Shown here: positions 1-11,800 of the stretch, piece after piece
How positions within the stretch are numbered: the stretch's first letter is position 1
How the letters are laid out: every line of letters starts with the position of its first letter
Assembly (NCBI GenBank): GCA_028015205.1
Contig: CM051519.1
Coordinates: 82,047,539 to 82,111,538, forward strand
DNA: 64,000 nucleotides
Source of the DNA: Mytilisepta virgata
Lineage: Eukaryota; Mollusca; Bivalvia; Mytilida; Mytilidae
Direction of reading: 5' to 3'
Notes under the pieces: generated by a model
The model's input: the letters and a program-made list of their open reading frames with translations, nothing else
The model's database searches: none
What the model was told of the DNA's origin: nothing
Made by a program: the position numbers and the translations under genes

Positions 1-110
1 ATGGTAAGGGGTGTTGGAGAAAAAAATGGGGGAGGCAACAGACTACTGTAATCCATTCCCCAGCCCCAGGTTCCTGCGGTTTTAGTATAAAATTTAAACG
101 GAAAACTTAC

Positions 111-271
111 GTTCCATTTTGACAATCATATATAACAATAGAATCATCATCGCTGCTAGAAATTAGTGTTTCTCCATTTGCTGAGAAATCTAAATTGTTT
201 ATTCTTTCTGTGTTTTCTCTAAACACTTTTGCCACTCTGAAATTTCTGACAACATTATCAGTTAGCTTCAT
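111..271 (-). CDS. WDR82: WDR82 first coding exon (partial gene, continues off the left edge)
   Basis: Reading the minus strand from the ATG at 271-269 gives 53 codons plus two bases, ending at a GTAAGT donor (bases 110-105). The peptide begins [20 protein letters not shown] and contains the run [17 protein letters not shown], which I recognise as the N-terminus of WDR82, the WD-repeat subunit of SET1/COMPASS H3K4 methyltransferases and of the PNUTS-PP1 transcription-termination phosphatase in the nucleus. Family members are about 313 residues, so this is roughly the first sixth: the entry strand and the start of the first WD blade. The rest must lie to the left of the window; bases 1-110 are intron. 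The exon is too short for a length-based ORF search. The start is supported by the family N-terminus and by the donor falling where a 53-codon first exon is plausible. Confidence 0.9.
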
Positions 272-995
272 TTTTCAGCTTGGCTAGGCCTAGATGGCGC
301 TACTAAATTTCCCAATTAGCGGGCATACTAAAAGGCGATCGGAGTAACCGGAAACGACTGTCAGAGAGAAAAAAATCTGCGGAACGTTGAACATTTATTG
401 TCTCTCCTGATTTCTAACTATAGCGGTTAGAACTTTTTAATGCATTGCAATAACTCCCAAAAAGGTCTTTATTTCTACAAGGATTTAAATAATTTACTAT
501 TTAAATCCTTGTTTTCTACACATATATAATAAGTAATGGTTATTTGTACTTTAATATATAATTACATGTTTATTTTATTGCATGTTCATTATATGCGTAT
601 ATGTATCATTTCACTGTTTGGATAACGCCTCTTACGTGCTCTTTACAATAAAATATTGAATTGAATTGAACAATTAAATTAAGTATACATAGACCTATAT
701 GTACAGGTAAAAATATACTACATTTCCTATATTACACAAGATAGACGTAGCCGTAGTTAGATTTATATACGAAGAATATGATTCTTCCTACGAAGCTTTA
801 CTTCAAAAATCCAAATTCAAGTGACCATCATTGAAGGTCCGGCGAATTAGAACAATTGCAATTGAAACATTCAAAACAATACATAGAAAGAGTCCACAAT
901 ATTTATATTATCTTATATATGTTAAAGCCCTGTCTTATAATTTCAGGTAAAAAAATACTGCAGCTTTGCCTAGAGTAAGTATGGAAGGGGGTAAA
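272..995. other. Upstream region of WDR82, no other gene seen
   Basis: This stretch lies 5' of the WDR82 start and should hold its 5' UTR and promoter, but I see no clear TATA or initiator. A tagatggcgc motif sits about 20 bp upstream of the start codon. Bases 560-672 end in aataaaatattgaattgaattgaa, which resembles the short-repeat tail of a LINE on the plus strand. The rest is AT-rich and unremarkable. Confidence 0.4.
478..511. repeat. Short palindrome upstream of WDR82
   Basis: Two 12-base arms, caaggatttaaa (478-489) and tttaaatccttg (500-511), are perfect inverted copies around a 10-base loop. Partial pairing of the flanking tctaca/tctaca-like bases is weak. It is probably a relic foldback element; no function can be read from it. 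Confidence 0.6.
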
Positions 996-2925
996 ATTTA
1001 GAACTTAGAACTTAGAATGGTGGCGGTGATCCCCTTCCATAAGTAAGTGACAACAAGGTACGGCATAAATCCTTTAGATACAATGCTCCACAAATCTTGA
1101 ATGAGCTACCAAACCAGCAGTGTCGCCAGAAGTCCTCTTTTGATCAGTTCAGAAAAATTATACAAACATGAGACCCACATGGTAGCTCATGTCAGTGCAG
1201 TGCATGCTTGCAACTTTTGTATTTGGTTTTATTAGCTTATGCCTGCTGAGTTCTTTTTGTTCTTTAGTTATCATCCTTTTATATTTTAGTTTGATATGTT
1301 TTGCTCACGCTTGCATTATGATTTCTAGCTTTGATGCTCAACTGTTTTTTTTTGTTAGCATGTTTGTGTATCATGCATATGTGTTTATGTTTTGCGGCTT
1401 ATGCTTTCTTTAAATATCATGTGCTTATTATCTTTGTATGTGTTGTTTGTTGTTTGCATGTCATGTATTGTATGTTGTTTGCATGCCATGTATTGTGTGT
1501 TGTTTGCATATTATATATTGTATGTTGTTTGCCTGCCATGTATTGTATTTTTTTTAATGTCATGTATTGTATGTTGTTTGAATGCCATGTATTGTATGTT
1601 GATTGCCTGTCATGTATTGTATGTTGTTTGCCTGCCATGTATTGTATTTTGTTTGCATGTTATGTATTGTATGTTGTTTGAATGTCATGTATTGTATGTT
1701 GTTTAATGTCATGTATTGTATGTTGTTTGCATTCCATGTATTGTATGTTGTTTGCATGCGATGTATTGTATGTTGTTTGCATGCGATGTATTGTAGGTTA
1801 TTTGCCTGCCATGTATTGTATGTTGTTTGCATGCCATGTATTGTATTTTGTTTGCATGTCATGTATTGTATGTTGTTTGAATGCCATGTATTGTATGTTG
1901 TTTGCATGTCATGTATTTATGTTGTTTGCATGCCATGTATTGTTTTTTGTTTGCATGTCATGTATTGTATGTTGTTTGAATGTCATGTATTGTATGTTGT
2001 TTAATGTCATGTATTGTATGTTGTTTGAATCATGTATTGTATCTTGTTTGCATTTCATGTATTGTATGTTGTTTGCATGTCATGTATTGTATGTTGCTTG
2101 CATGTCATGTATTGTATGTTGTTTGCATGCCATGTATTGTATGTTGTTTGAATGTCATGTATTGTATGTTGTTTGCATGCCATGTATTGTATGTTGTTTG
2201 CCTGCCATGTATTGTATGTTGTTTGCATGCCATGTATTGTATTTTGTTTGCATGTCATGTATTGTATGTTGTTTGAATGCCATGTATTGTATGTTGTTTA
2301 ATGTCATGTATTGTATGTTGTTTGAATGTCATGTATTGTATGTTGTTTGCCTGCCATGTATTGTATGTTGTTTGCATGCCATGTATTGTATTTTGTTTGC
2401 ATGCCATGTATTGTATGTTGTTTGCATGCCATGTATTATATGTTGTTTGAATGTCATGTATTGTATGTTGTTTACATGCCATGTATTGTATGTTGTTTGC
2501 CTGCCATGTATTGTATGTTGTTTGCATGCCATGTATTGTATTTTGTTTGCATGTCATGTATTGTATGTTGTTTGAATGTCATGTATTGTATGTTGTTTAA
2601 TGTCATGTATTGTATGTTGTTTGAATGACATGTATTGTATGTTGATTGCATGTCATATATTGTATGTTGTTTGCATGCCATGTATTGTATATTGTTTGCA
2701 TGTCATGTGTTGTATGTTGTTTGAATGGCATGTATTGTATGTTGTTTGCATGCCATGTATTGTATGTTGTTTGAATGTCATGTATTGTATGTTGTTTGCA
2801 TGACATGTATTGTATGTTGTTTGCATACGAATTTAAAACCTGACTAGAGTTTGTGTTGTACTTTTAATACATGCTTTGACCTTAAATAAAACTTTGATTT
2901 GATTTTGATTTGATTTAGAACTCAG
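996..2925 (+). mobile_element. 5'-truncated LINE 3' end with target-site duplication and expanded 3' UTR
   Basis: Bases 1074-1165 translate to RYNAPQILNELPNQQ followed by SFDQFRK, the typical last residues of a CR1-type non-LTR reverse transcriptase ORF. The element ends in a (tttgat)n-like tail at about 2887-2912 just after an aaataaaa stretch. A 13-bp direct repeat with one mismatch brackets it: atttagaacttag at 996-1008 and atttagaactcag at 2913-2925, the expected target-site duplication. Only the end of ORF2 and the 3' UTR were inserted, the usual result of incomplete target-primed reverse transcription. Most of the 3' UTR is now a minisatellite (1440-2827). Confidence 0.7.
1440..2827. 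repeat. 24-bp minisatellite in the LINE 3' UTR
   Basis: About 58 tandem copies of a roughly 24-bp unit built on catgtattgtatgttgtttg plus a variable catgc / aatgt / cctgc joint. A few units lack two bases at the joint (gtttaatgtcatg). Because 24 is a multiple of three and the unit lacks stops in several frames, the array is open on both strands and yields long artefactual reading frames rich in CIVCCL on one strand and NNIQYM on the other. Nothing suggests these are translated. Confidence 0.95.
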
Positions 2926-3544
2926 AGGAAGAAATAAATGGTAAAAGGAATAACATTAACTTCATTAAAATAATAAGTTTGAAAACAAATCTTAGTGGAG
3001 CAAAACAGGATTAGCTATTTCATGAATATGATTAAAACGTTTTGATTAAATCTGTGACAATAATATAAGAAATATGAATATGAACTACTAAAGTCTTAAA
3101 TTCAGCTTTCGGCAATAAAATTCCTGGAACATATTATTAAATCTCAAGATTGTCATGCTTATAAAATTTTCAGAAATGTTGAAGCAAACAGTACTTGGGT
3201 TAAAACTGTAAAGAGTGGTTAAGTAAATCGGGCTTTGCTCATTTAAACCTGAATTTAACTAATATAAGCTACTATTTAAAAAGCAATCAAAACAGAATGA
3301 ATGACCAAGCCTTACAAAATCAAAATGATTTAATCACAAGCAGCTCTAAACTCGAATTTGATTCCAGTATACATAAAATAGGTGTTAGACCGCCATACTT
3401 TAATGTCTTGAAATTCAAATCTGACAGCTCAACACTTTGTAAATTTCGTGTTAGTGCTCACTCCTTTGAGATAGAATGAGGGCGATATTTTCAAGTCCAT
3501 AGACAAAATCGTATTTGTCTGTCATATAACATTTCTTCCTAAAT
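2926..3544. other. Gene-free AT-rich stretch
   Basis: I see no coding exon, tandem repeat or inverted repeat here. A 60-codon open frame at 3297-3479 has low-complexity composition and no recognisable family. Confidence 0.4.
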
Positions 3545-4860
3545 TGTTCAAATTATAAACCAATTAGAGATATTTATATTCAATTCAATTTTTTTTCAAT
3601 TTAATATTTTATTAAAGTCTCATCTCTCAGTCAATACACAATACAATATACAGAATAAAACATGCAATAATAATATCGAGAGCCATTCTATATAGAATTA
3701 CAAGAGACTATTATAGATCATAAAATAAAACACCAGTAAGAGATTTTAAAATAACATCTATACATTTAAATCGAAAATAAACACAAATGACATTATTTAC
3801 AATACGAAACATTTCTACGTGAGTTTAAAATCAAATGACAGGTTTTGGCACAAGTTCTGATCATATTAAAATCTGAGAATAATTAAAAACACTAATTACT
3901 GATTATCATTATATGAAATAAAATTATTATTAAAACTTAAAGCAACATCAAACAATTCTTCCCTAAAATCATTATAAACAGGACAATGTAATAAAACATG
4001 AATCTCTTCCTCAATACTATATTAGAACAGAAATTACAAAATCTATCTTGTACTCTTACATTTTCAAATCTCCCCGTTTCGAATCGAAGGGGCGCTACAC
4101 AACACCTAAACTTAGCAAACGCGCTTCTATGGTTATATGGGAGGGGAATTTTACAATAAGCCTCCGCTTCAAACATTTCCTTGAAAACCCCGTACGTCCT
4201 TAATTTACCCCCCCCCCCCCCCTCCTTACCCGAATGTGAAACATCCGCGTGCAAACGATTAAACCATTCATTACAATGCACCGAAAACATATTAGACAGT
4301 AAACTATTCATTACTAATCTCTTATCAACACAATCTGAAATAACAGTGGCTCAAATTTAACTCCGATAAAGTTTTCTTTAGACTGAAATTATTCCAGTTT
4401 TTTTACACATTTATGCCTCACACTCATCATATCTGCCCAAATGAAGACTTTTCTGTTCAAACGATTAGAACTCATGTTATTAAGTCGACATCATTAATTT
4501 ATAACGGATTTCCATTGTCTATGGAATATATTAATCCAACCCATATCACCTGTGGTAGCTGCATTCGGCGTGTATTTACCAACTCCCAGAAAAAAACGAC
4601 AAGCTCTATGGTGTAGAGCGTTAATACATGAGTAATTTCTGACACTCCAAATGATAGCGCCATATTCAATAACAGGACTTACTAAACTATCATATAACTT
4701 AGTAAATACACCATGTGAAACGCCACCTAAAACTTTACACTTAGCTATATCTAAACCCAACGCCATATTAGCAGAAGATGCAACAGATTTTGCTGTAACA
4801 TTAAAATCTAGGAATTCGTTTAAAATAAGTCCTAATTAACTAAAAGCCATTTACTCAAAT
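3545..4860 (-). mobile_element. Degenerate LINE 3' end (CR1-like RT C-terminus)
   Basis: On the minus strand, bases 4830-4494 translate to a peptide with LGLILNEFLDFNV, KCKVLGGVSHGVFTKLYDSL and PVIEYGAIIW, typical of the region after the RT domain of non-LTR retrotransposons. Bases 4311-3937 continue with KLRTYGVFKEMFEAEAY, HRSAFAKFRCCVAPLRFET and a CNFC motif. The C-x2-C...H...C knuckle that should follow is in a different frame (EEEIHVLLHCPVY), so a frameshift lies near 4015. A stop-rich gap separates the two blocks. The 3' end shows an aataaaatattaaattg tail near 3600. There is a 15-base C run at 4208-4222. The 5' part of the element is missing. Confidence 0.75.
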
Positions 4861-6249
4861 TATAATTTACGTTCCTTATCAAGAGGGCTTTTGTCTACAT
4901 TATTGAATATTGATTCATGTGCTGTATTAAAGTCAACTGTTAATTTTATAGACGAATGCTTGTTTAAAAGAAAAACTGTTCAATTCTTTTTTTTATCATG
5001 AATATGTATATCGTATTTATTATAACCACTGTCATCTATGGCCTAATTAATATGTATATCGTATTTATTATAAACATTGACACTCCCATAGCCTACCTCA
5101 GTGCCATAATTATATGATATCAGTATTGTCAATGTTCGCCATAACCATTTATTGTAAGTGTGTTTCATTGTTTTTGTAAATAAATGTTGTCTATTGTTTA
5201 TTGTATAAAAAAATCTGCATGAATTGATAATACAGAAAACGCATTATTTTGCCATATTTAAATATTTCACACGAAAATCGGGAAAATCTGTGACCAATTT
5301 GTAAATGTGTATATTGTAATATTGTTTCGATAAGAAAATTATGTTCTTGTTATTAATTTTTTCTGACTATTGACATCTGGACAACATACGTACTATTTTA
5401 TATTATATTCATTATACAATAACATATATGATATAAGCAAAGTGGGCTTTTTTAATGAATGGACTGTAAAGGTCGCCTTCGGTTGGATCATGACACATTT
5501 TTTTGCTTTATACTAGTAGATAAAACCCGAAGAACATTTTTAAAAGCAATAAAGCACCACGATTTTCAAAACATTAATTAACAAGTATAAAATAAAATTT
5601 ATAATATTCAACATAATTGGTATTATTTTTAACCATAATTTCAAAAAATATTCTTAAATTAATTAGATTTACATTTTTATATGTAAAGTTATGTAAGAAA
5701 ATTAGAAAGTATCCGAATATAGAGATATGTGTCCATTCGGAAAGGGCACCTTGGTTAGCAGACGAAAAATATTATCCTTAGGCTTATCTCATCCATTCAG
5801 TTGAATATGCTGAGGTAAAATACACGTTCTGTAGCTGTGTATATACACTATCTGCATGTATTGTAAATGGTTTTAACAACAAGTTTTGTGGTATTGTGTT
5901 CAAGATGATAATATTTATGATATGAGTGTTGGATGGGGGAAATATAGATGATGACCTAAATAAAAATAAATATATAGCATACTGATGTTCTAAGTGAATG
6001 AAAACGATGATATAATTCACAGGGAATTTTGCAAAATGAGAAGCCAGGATCACTTTAGGTGTGGAAAAAAAATGCAGGTCCAGTGTCAATCAGGAAATGT
6101 TTTGGTTTAAATGAAAATAAAAATGTAGGTTGCAATAGCGTCCGAAAAATGATCCAGGATATAATTTTTTGCAAAAAAATAAGCAGGATCAAAACTTTCA
6201 TCCTAGGCCCCCATATAAATCAAATGTTTGCTCCCTAATCTCTCTTGGT
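4861..6249. other. Gene-free AT-rich stretch
   Basis: No exon or recognisable repeat family is visible. A 25-base phrase around atgtatatcgtatttattat occurs twice (about 5002 and 5049), a local duplication. The 101-codon open frame on the minus strand at 5784-6089 has no family resemblance and poor codon character. Confidence 0.35.
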
Positions 6250-6317
6250 ATTCTGTGTCTGGAGCTATATTTTTCTGACTTTACTTTAAGTCAGAAAAAT
6301 AGCTCTAGACACAGAAT
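6250..6317. repeat. Foldback hairpin element, 68 bp
   Basis: Arms of about 30 bases (6250-6280 and 6289-6317) pair as an inverted repeat around an 8-base loop; the outer bases read attctgtgtct and the inner ones ttttctgact. The right arm has lost two bases and changed one. This is a small foldback or MITE relic. Confidence 0.75.
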
Positions 6318-6523
6318 CCGAACAAAATCAATACCTGTATACTGTGGCACTTTGAATACTTTCACACCCTCTAAAATTAATAGAAAAAATGGGAATTTAC
6401 ACAAAAAATTCATGCATGTAATCATGTAATTGAATTTGATTTTAGAATAGGGATGATTCTGACTGATCTGTTTCAAACCTAAGATTGTAAAGATTTTATA
6501 AGTTATATATATATATGCATTTT

Positions 6524-8122
6524 TAGCTCACCTAACCCAAAGAGTCAAGTGAGCGTTTCTCATCACTTGGCATCCGTTAACTTTTACAATAATCTTCTCC
6601 TCTGAAACTACTGGGCCAAATTGAACTAAACTTGGCCACAAGCATCATTAGGGTATCTCATTTAAAAAATATGTCCGATGACCCCGCCTGCCAACCAACA
6701 TGGCCGATATGGCTAAAAATAGAACATAGGGGTAAACTGCAGTTTTTGTCTTATATCTCAAAAACTAAAGCATTTAGAGCAAAACTGATATGGGGTAAAA
6801 ATGTTCATCAGGTCAAGATCTACCTGTCATAAATTTTTCAGATGAATCAGTCAACCTTTGTTGGGTTATTGCCCCTGAATTAATTTTAAGGAAATTTTGC
6901 AGTTTTAGGTTATTATCTTGAATATTATTATAGATAAAGTCAAAATGTTCAACAAAGTAAGAACTACAAATAAGTCAACATGACCAAAATCATTAATCGA
7001 TCCCTTATAGGAGATTTTGCCCTTTAAAGAAGGCATCTGGCATAAACTTTCCCTTAAAGTTCTTCTCCTCTGAAACCACTGGGCCAATTGGGACCAAGCT
7101 TTGGGGAATGGTCGTTGGGTGGCCCCCTTCCAAAAGTATGTCATACATCCCTGACTTCAAACGGACTGGCTGTTGTTACTAAAAATAGAAAAAGGGGAGA
7201 TGAATTTCAAACATCTATGAAACTACAAGGCCAATTGGAACCAAACTTGGCGGTAATGGTCCTTAGGAGGTTTCCTTTCAGAAATGTGTCCGATGACCAG
7301 GACTGTAAACCAAGATGGCCACCACAAGGGAACATAATTTAACATAGGGCCATATGGGAATATCCATTGAAAAATCTTGTCTGAAACCACTTGACAAATT
7401 CGAACCTGACTTGTCAGCAATGTTCCTTTGGAGGTCCTCTTTCAGAAATATGTCCGACTTCATGGACTGTCAACCAAGATGGCCGCCACAGCCGAACTTA
7501 GTTTAACATAGGACCCTATGGAAAATTCGTTGAAAAAACTTCTCGTCTGAAATCACTTGACCAAATGGAACCAGACTTGGCAGCAATGGTCTTTAAGAGG
7601 TCCTCTTTCAGAAATATGTCGAATTTCATGGGCTGTGCACCAAGATGGGCACCACAGCCGAAGTTAGTTTGACATAGGACCTTATTGGAAATTCACTCAA
7701 AAATCATCGTGTGAAATTACTGAGCCAATTGGAACTAAAATTGGCAGCATTGGTCCTTAGATTAGTCCTCTTTCAGAATTGTGTCAGATCACCCAGATTG
7801 TCAACCAAGATGGCCACCACAGCTGTACATACTTTATAAAGGACCCTATGGGAAAGTTCATTAAAAAATCTTTTGTCTGAAACCACTTAGCCAGTTAAAA
7901 CAAGAATTAGCAGTAATGGTCCTTAGATGGTTCTCTTTTAGAAATGTGTCCATTGACCTGGACTGTTAACCAAGATGGCTGTGACAGCCAAACTTAGTTT
8001 AACATAGAATCATATAGAAAAACCAGCCAAATTGACTGCAACACTTAAATTTTTAGTCCTGCTCTAAAGGTGAAAAGATAAATCCAGGTGAGCGATACAG
8101 GCTCTTGAGAGCCTCTAGTTTA
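6524..8122 (+). mobile_element. Tandem-core repeat element (bivalve 'gctcacct ... gagcctctag' family)
   Basis: The left end reads tttttagctcacct and is followed by the phrase catcacttggcatccgt. The right end reads aggtgagcgatacaggctc then gagcctctagttt. Between them, from about 7060 to 8000, lie five or six degenerate copies of a unit of roughly 170-180 bp with the order ctgaaaccact, gccaattggaacc, aacttggcagcaatggtcc, tcctctttcagaaatatgtcc, aaccaagatggccgcca and taacataggacc. Similar elements recur at 29-31.5 kb and 38.9-39.6 kb. The layout, terminal modules around a short tandem core, resembles the pearl-type (Helentron-related) non-autonomous elements described in bivalves, but I cannot confirm the class. 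Confidence 0.65.
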
Positions 8123-8706
8123 TTCTGATTTTTTTTTTATAGAGAATCCACAATACCTATATATTTATGACATTAGTAGAAGAATCAAATATAAGTAAAT
8201 CCCCTTTATGCTTCTTGTTAAATAGATTTTACACATTATTGATTTGAATAATAGTGAAAATTATTACACTGTCTAATCTAAACACTATGCAAGCTGGAAG
8301 CATGAGCAAATTTAACTCTGGTAATGTTTGGGGTGCAACCATTTGATTTTTAGGAACAAGGAGGGGGGGGGGGTTATGACGATATATCTGATCTTGCCGT
8401 CCTTTATTTCACTGGAATTTCGGTCCTGGGTTAATTTTTTAAATTTTCATTTAAACTAAACAATTTCCTGATTGACACAGGTCCTGCATTTCTTGTCTTT
8501 TTATTTGTTTCAAAGTCCTGGTCATGATATTTTATTTCAAATTTCATCCTGCCCCCTCTAAAAATTACATGGTCACTCCCCTAGACATATTTTACTGGAT
8601 GAGTAATAAAAATTCCAAGCAGAAATAATACAGTGCACACTTAATATGTTTTTCATCTCAAGGTCACCCTGGTCTGTGATATTAAAGATTTAACTTTCTT
8701 TTCCAG
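8123..8706. other. Upstream region of GLYCTK
   Basis: No coding exon is recognised. A G-rich run lies at 8359-8371. A plausible splice acceptor, ttttccag, ends at 8706 ahead of the first GLYCTK coding exon, so a non-coding or leader exon probably lies in or beyond this stretch. Confidence 0.4.
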
Positions 8707-8824
8707 GAGTCAGTATTTGGTTGGTCAGTTCTGTAAATTTTTTAGCAAACAAGTCAATGACAGATGCCTTCAGTCTAATTGCTTCATACATTCTTCAAAA
8801 CATTCTTCGTTATATTATCACTTC

Positions 8825-11800
8825 ATGGAGAACACAGAGTCCAGTGAAATGGCACACAAGGATGTATTGTCAATATTTACATCAGGGGTGAACTCTGTAC
8901 TACCACATCATATGATTAACAAACATTTGAAGCTAAACAATCAGGGAAAAACATTGTTAGTTGAAAGTCAAAAATATCAGTTAGACCGAAATGTATATGT
9001 CGTTGGATTTGGAAAAGCTGTGCTAGGGATGGCCAGGTCTGTTGAGGATATTATGTCACAGCATATAGTGCAAGGTATTATAAGCATTCCAACAGATTGT
9101 CAACAACATCTCAGAGAATCAGGGAACCAGTAAGTATATATCAGCTTAAAAAATAAGATTATTATTTGAGGGTCATAGATTTGTTTCAATGGAAAGGCAG
9201 ATGATTTGACCTAACAGTATCAATTAGGTTGGCTGGAGCCAATCAGTACTCTCATAGTCTTACCTAGGTTTTATGGTAGATAGGCTCTGACAAAGTGGGT
9301 CATAGACAAAGAGTTATTAATCCATTAGAAGAAACAAATTTAGACATACATCTTAAATCAGCATCAATAAGTTTTTATTCAATGAGATCATCAGATAAAG
9401 AACATAACTAAAAACTAAATGTACACAAGAATGCTGTTACCAGAATGCTTGCTATCAAGATAAAAGCTAGCTAAAAGCACTATTAGAGTCATTATGGAAC
9501 CATGGCAAGGCCAATTCTTTTGGCACATTTGGCTATTTCGCGGCAGCCATTTTTTATTGGTGGAGGAAGCCGGAGTACCCGGAGAGAACCACGACCTTCG
9601 GTAGGAAAATTGGCAATCCTTGTCAATTAAGATCGGAGTCGAACACACCTTGCCACAGGTGAGATTTGAACTCACAACCTCTGCATTGACAGGCTAGTGA
9701 TCACTAGTAGTCATGACGAACTACCTAGACCACTCGGCCACCGAGGCCCCTATATGACTGAAATATCGCCTCCAAGCTTTCAGGAGAATGTAGTTTATCT
9801 TAACCATCCAAAAAATCTGTATAGGAAGAAAAATAATAATGATAAAAAAGAACACTGCTAAATTTTCAAAAGCCACATTGCAGAATTTTTCGAGAGCTAT
9901 TTAATAGTGTCAGAACATTTGTAAAAGGAATTGATGCATGATACTGAATTTTATTTAAAAAAAAAAACACTTGTAATTTTAGTGATATGATTCTCTCATC
10001 AACTAGTAAAATAGAAGTTAGAGAAGGAGCCAAGAATAACATGCCTGATGAAATTTCTTACAATACTGCAATGGAAATTCAGGATTTGATCAGTAAACTC
10101 AAAGAGAAAGATATATTAATTGTTCTTATCTCAGGTATGTATAAAGTGGGTCATTGAGGTTGTGAGTTCAAATCTGATCTAATTGATTGCGAGTTTTCCA
10201 GCCATGAGTTGGTTATTGGTTGGTTCTCTGGCTTCCTACGGGAATAAAAACTTGTTGCCACAATAAACCTGAAAGTGGTATAAAAACACAAAAATTCAAA
10301 TCAATCAAATGTTGCTTGCATGAGTAATTTCAAGGTTCTATTTTGCTCTGTACAAAATGAATATATTTCTTGGAGATAATGTCCATATTTTTCCAGCACA
10401 TATCCTGTCAAATTGTCTGCACATGAAAAACTGAGAAAAGAAAATGTATTGATAATTTTAAATAATTTAGCAACAATATTTGATTGTTTCATCATCACAG
10501 ATTTCTCTTTTTACAAAAGCTTGTATTGAAATGTATTACTGGGTATTTTCAGGTGGAGGATCAGCTTTATTGCCTTTACCTATACCTCCAGTTACCCTGG
10601 GAGAAGAAATGGAACTAACTCAACTTATGTCTAGAAATGGAGCCGCAATTGATGAACTTAATATTCTGAGGAAAAATATAGAAGTTCTTAAAGGGGGAGG
10701 CTTAGCTAAACAGGCAAAACCAGCCAAGGTATTTTTTTCAATTTATAATTTGGCCTCTGATAGATCTTGAAACGATTCAGGAAATGCTTTATAAATTGCC
10801 AAACTAGGGGAGATAACAAATACTTCAGTTTAAAATACTGTATCATAAGCCATTCATTTCTTATAAAATAAAAATCACTGTTCCTTTCATACTTTATTTA
10901 ATTCATTCTTTCCTCTATTCAACAGGAGAAAGATTAAATATCTTCGACCATTTGCTAATTATGCCATGGGATTAAATTAATTCTTTTTATTGAACTTTTT
11001 CATACAAAAGCATAATATCATACCAGAGAAGTCTTTCTGAATTTTGAAATGCTAAGGATATTTTTGCATTGGGGGCCACAAATTTAGATTAAGTATTTCT
11101 AAAAAAAATATCATGAGTTGATTCAGGGTAAGAAAAAAAAATACATGTTTGATGTGTGCTAAATTTTTCAGATATGGGAGATAACTCATTAAATTAACTA
11201 TAGATGCCATTATATTTTTCATCAGATTTCATACAAAGTCCGGAGAAACCCAAAAAAATTTTTGTTATTTATATGTGGCAGGCAACACACTTAAAAAATG
11301 TTTAAATGAAACACATTTATAACAAGGCCTGCTGCACTATTCGTGGCAAATTAAATTTAGACCTGAGTGAATAAAAATCAGTCATAATGTTGTATTTTAT
11401 ACTAGTAATGAGATACGACAATGTATCAGTGTAATTTTAAGCAAAAATATCAAAAGTGCATATTCTTTAGCCCAGTGTTTTATTTTTGATCACAGTATAT
11501 TTTCTCAGGACCATGATTACTGGTAGTTTGAAGAGTAAAGCTTGTTTTAATATTGATTCATTCTTTGGTCTTGATATTTTTCAGGTGATTGCTCTTATTA
11601 TGTCAGATGTCATACGGGATAAAATTGACATCATCAGCAGTGGTCCAACAGTTCCTGATAAATCTACTCCACAAGAATGTCAAATAATTCTCAAACGGTT
11701 AGATCTACAAAATAAAATACCTACATCTATTCAAACCCTCCTTTCAAAAAGGGCAAAACAAGTGTCAAAAACATCTGATCCTTTGAACTATACAGAAAAT

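Noticed and set aside
1331..2806. Long cysteine-rich or asparagine-rich open frames on both strands
   Set aside because: They are by-products of a 24-bp tandem repeat lacking stops; every frame is a short periodic peptide and the array lies in a LINE 3' UTR.
1440..2827. CRISPR-like array of regular repeats
   Set aside because: There are no unique spacers; it is a head-to-tail minisatellite in eukaryotic DNA.
9415..9750. Functional tRNA gene
   Set aside because: The A- and B-box-like segments belong to a SINE; the anticodon arm and acceptor pairing do not form a proper cloverleaf.
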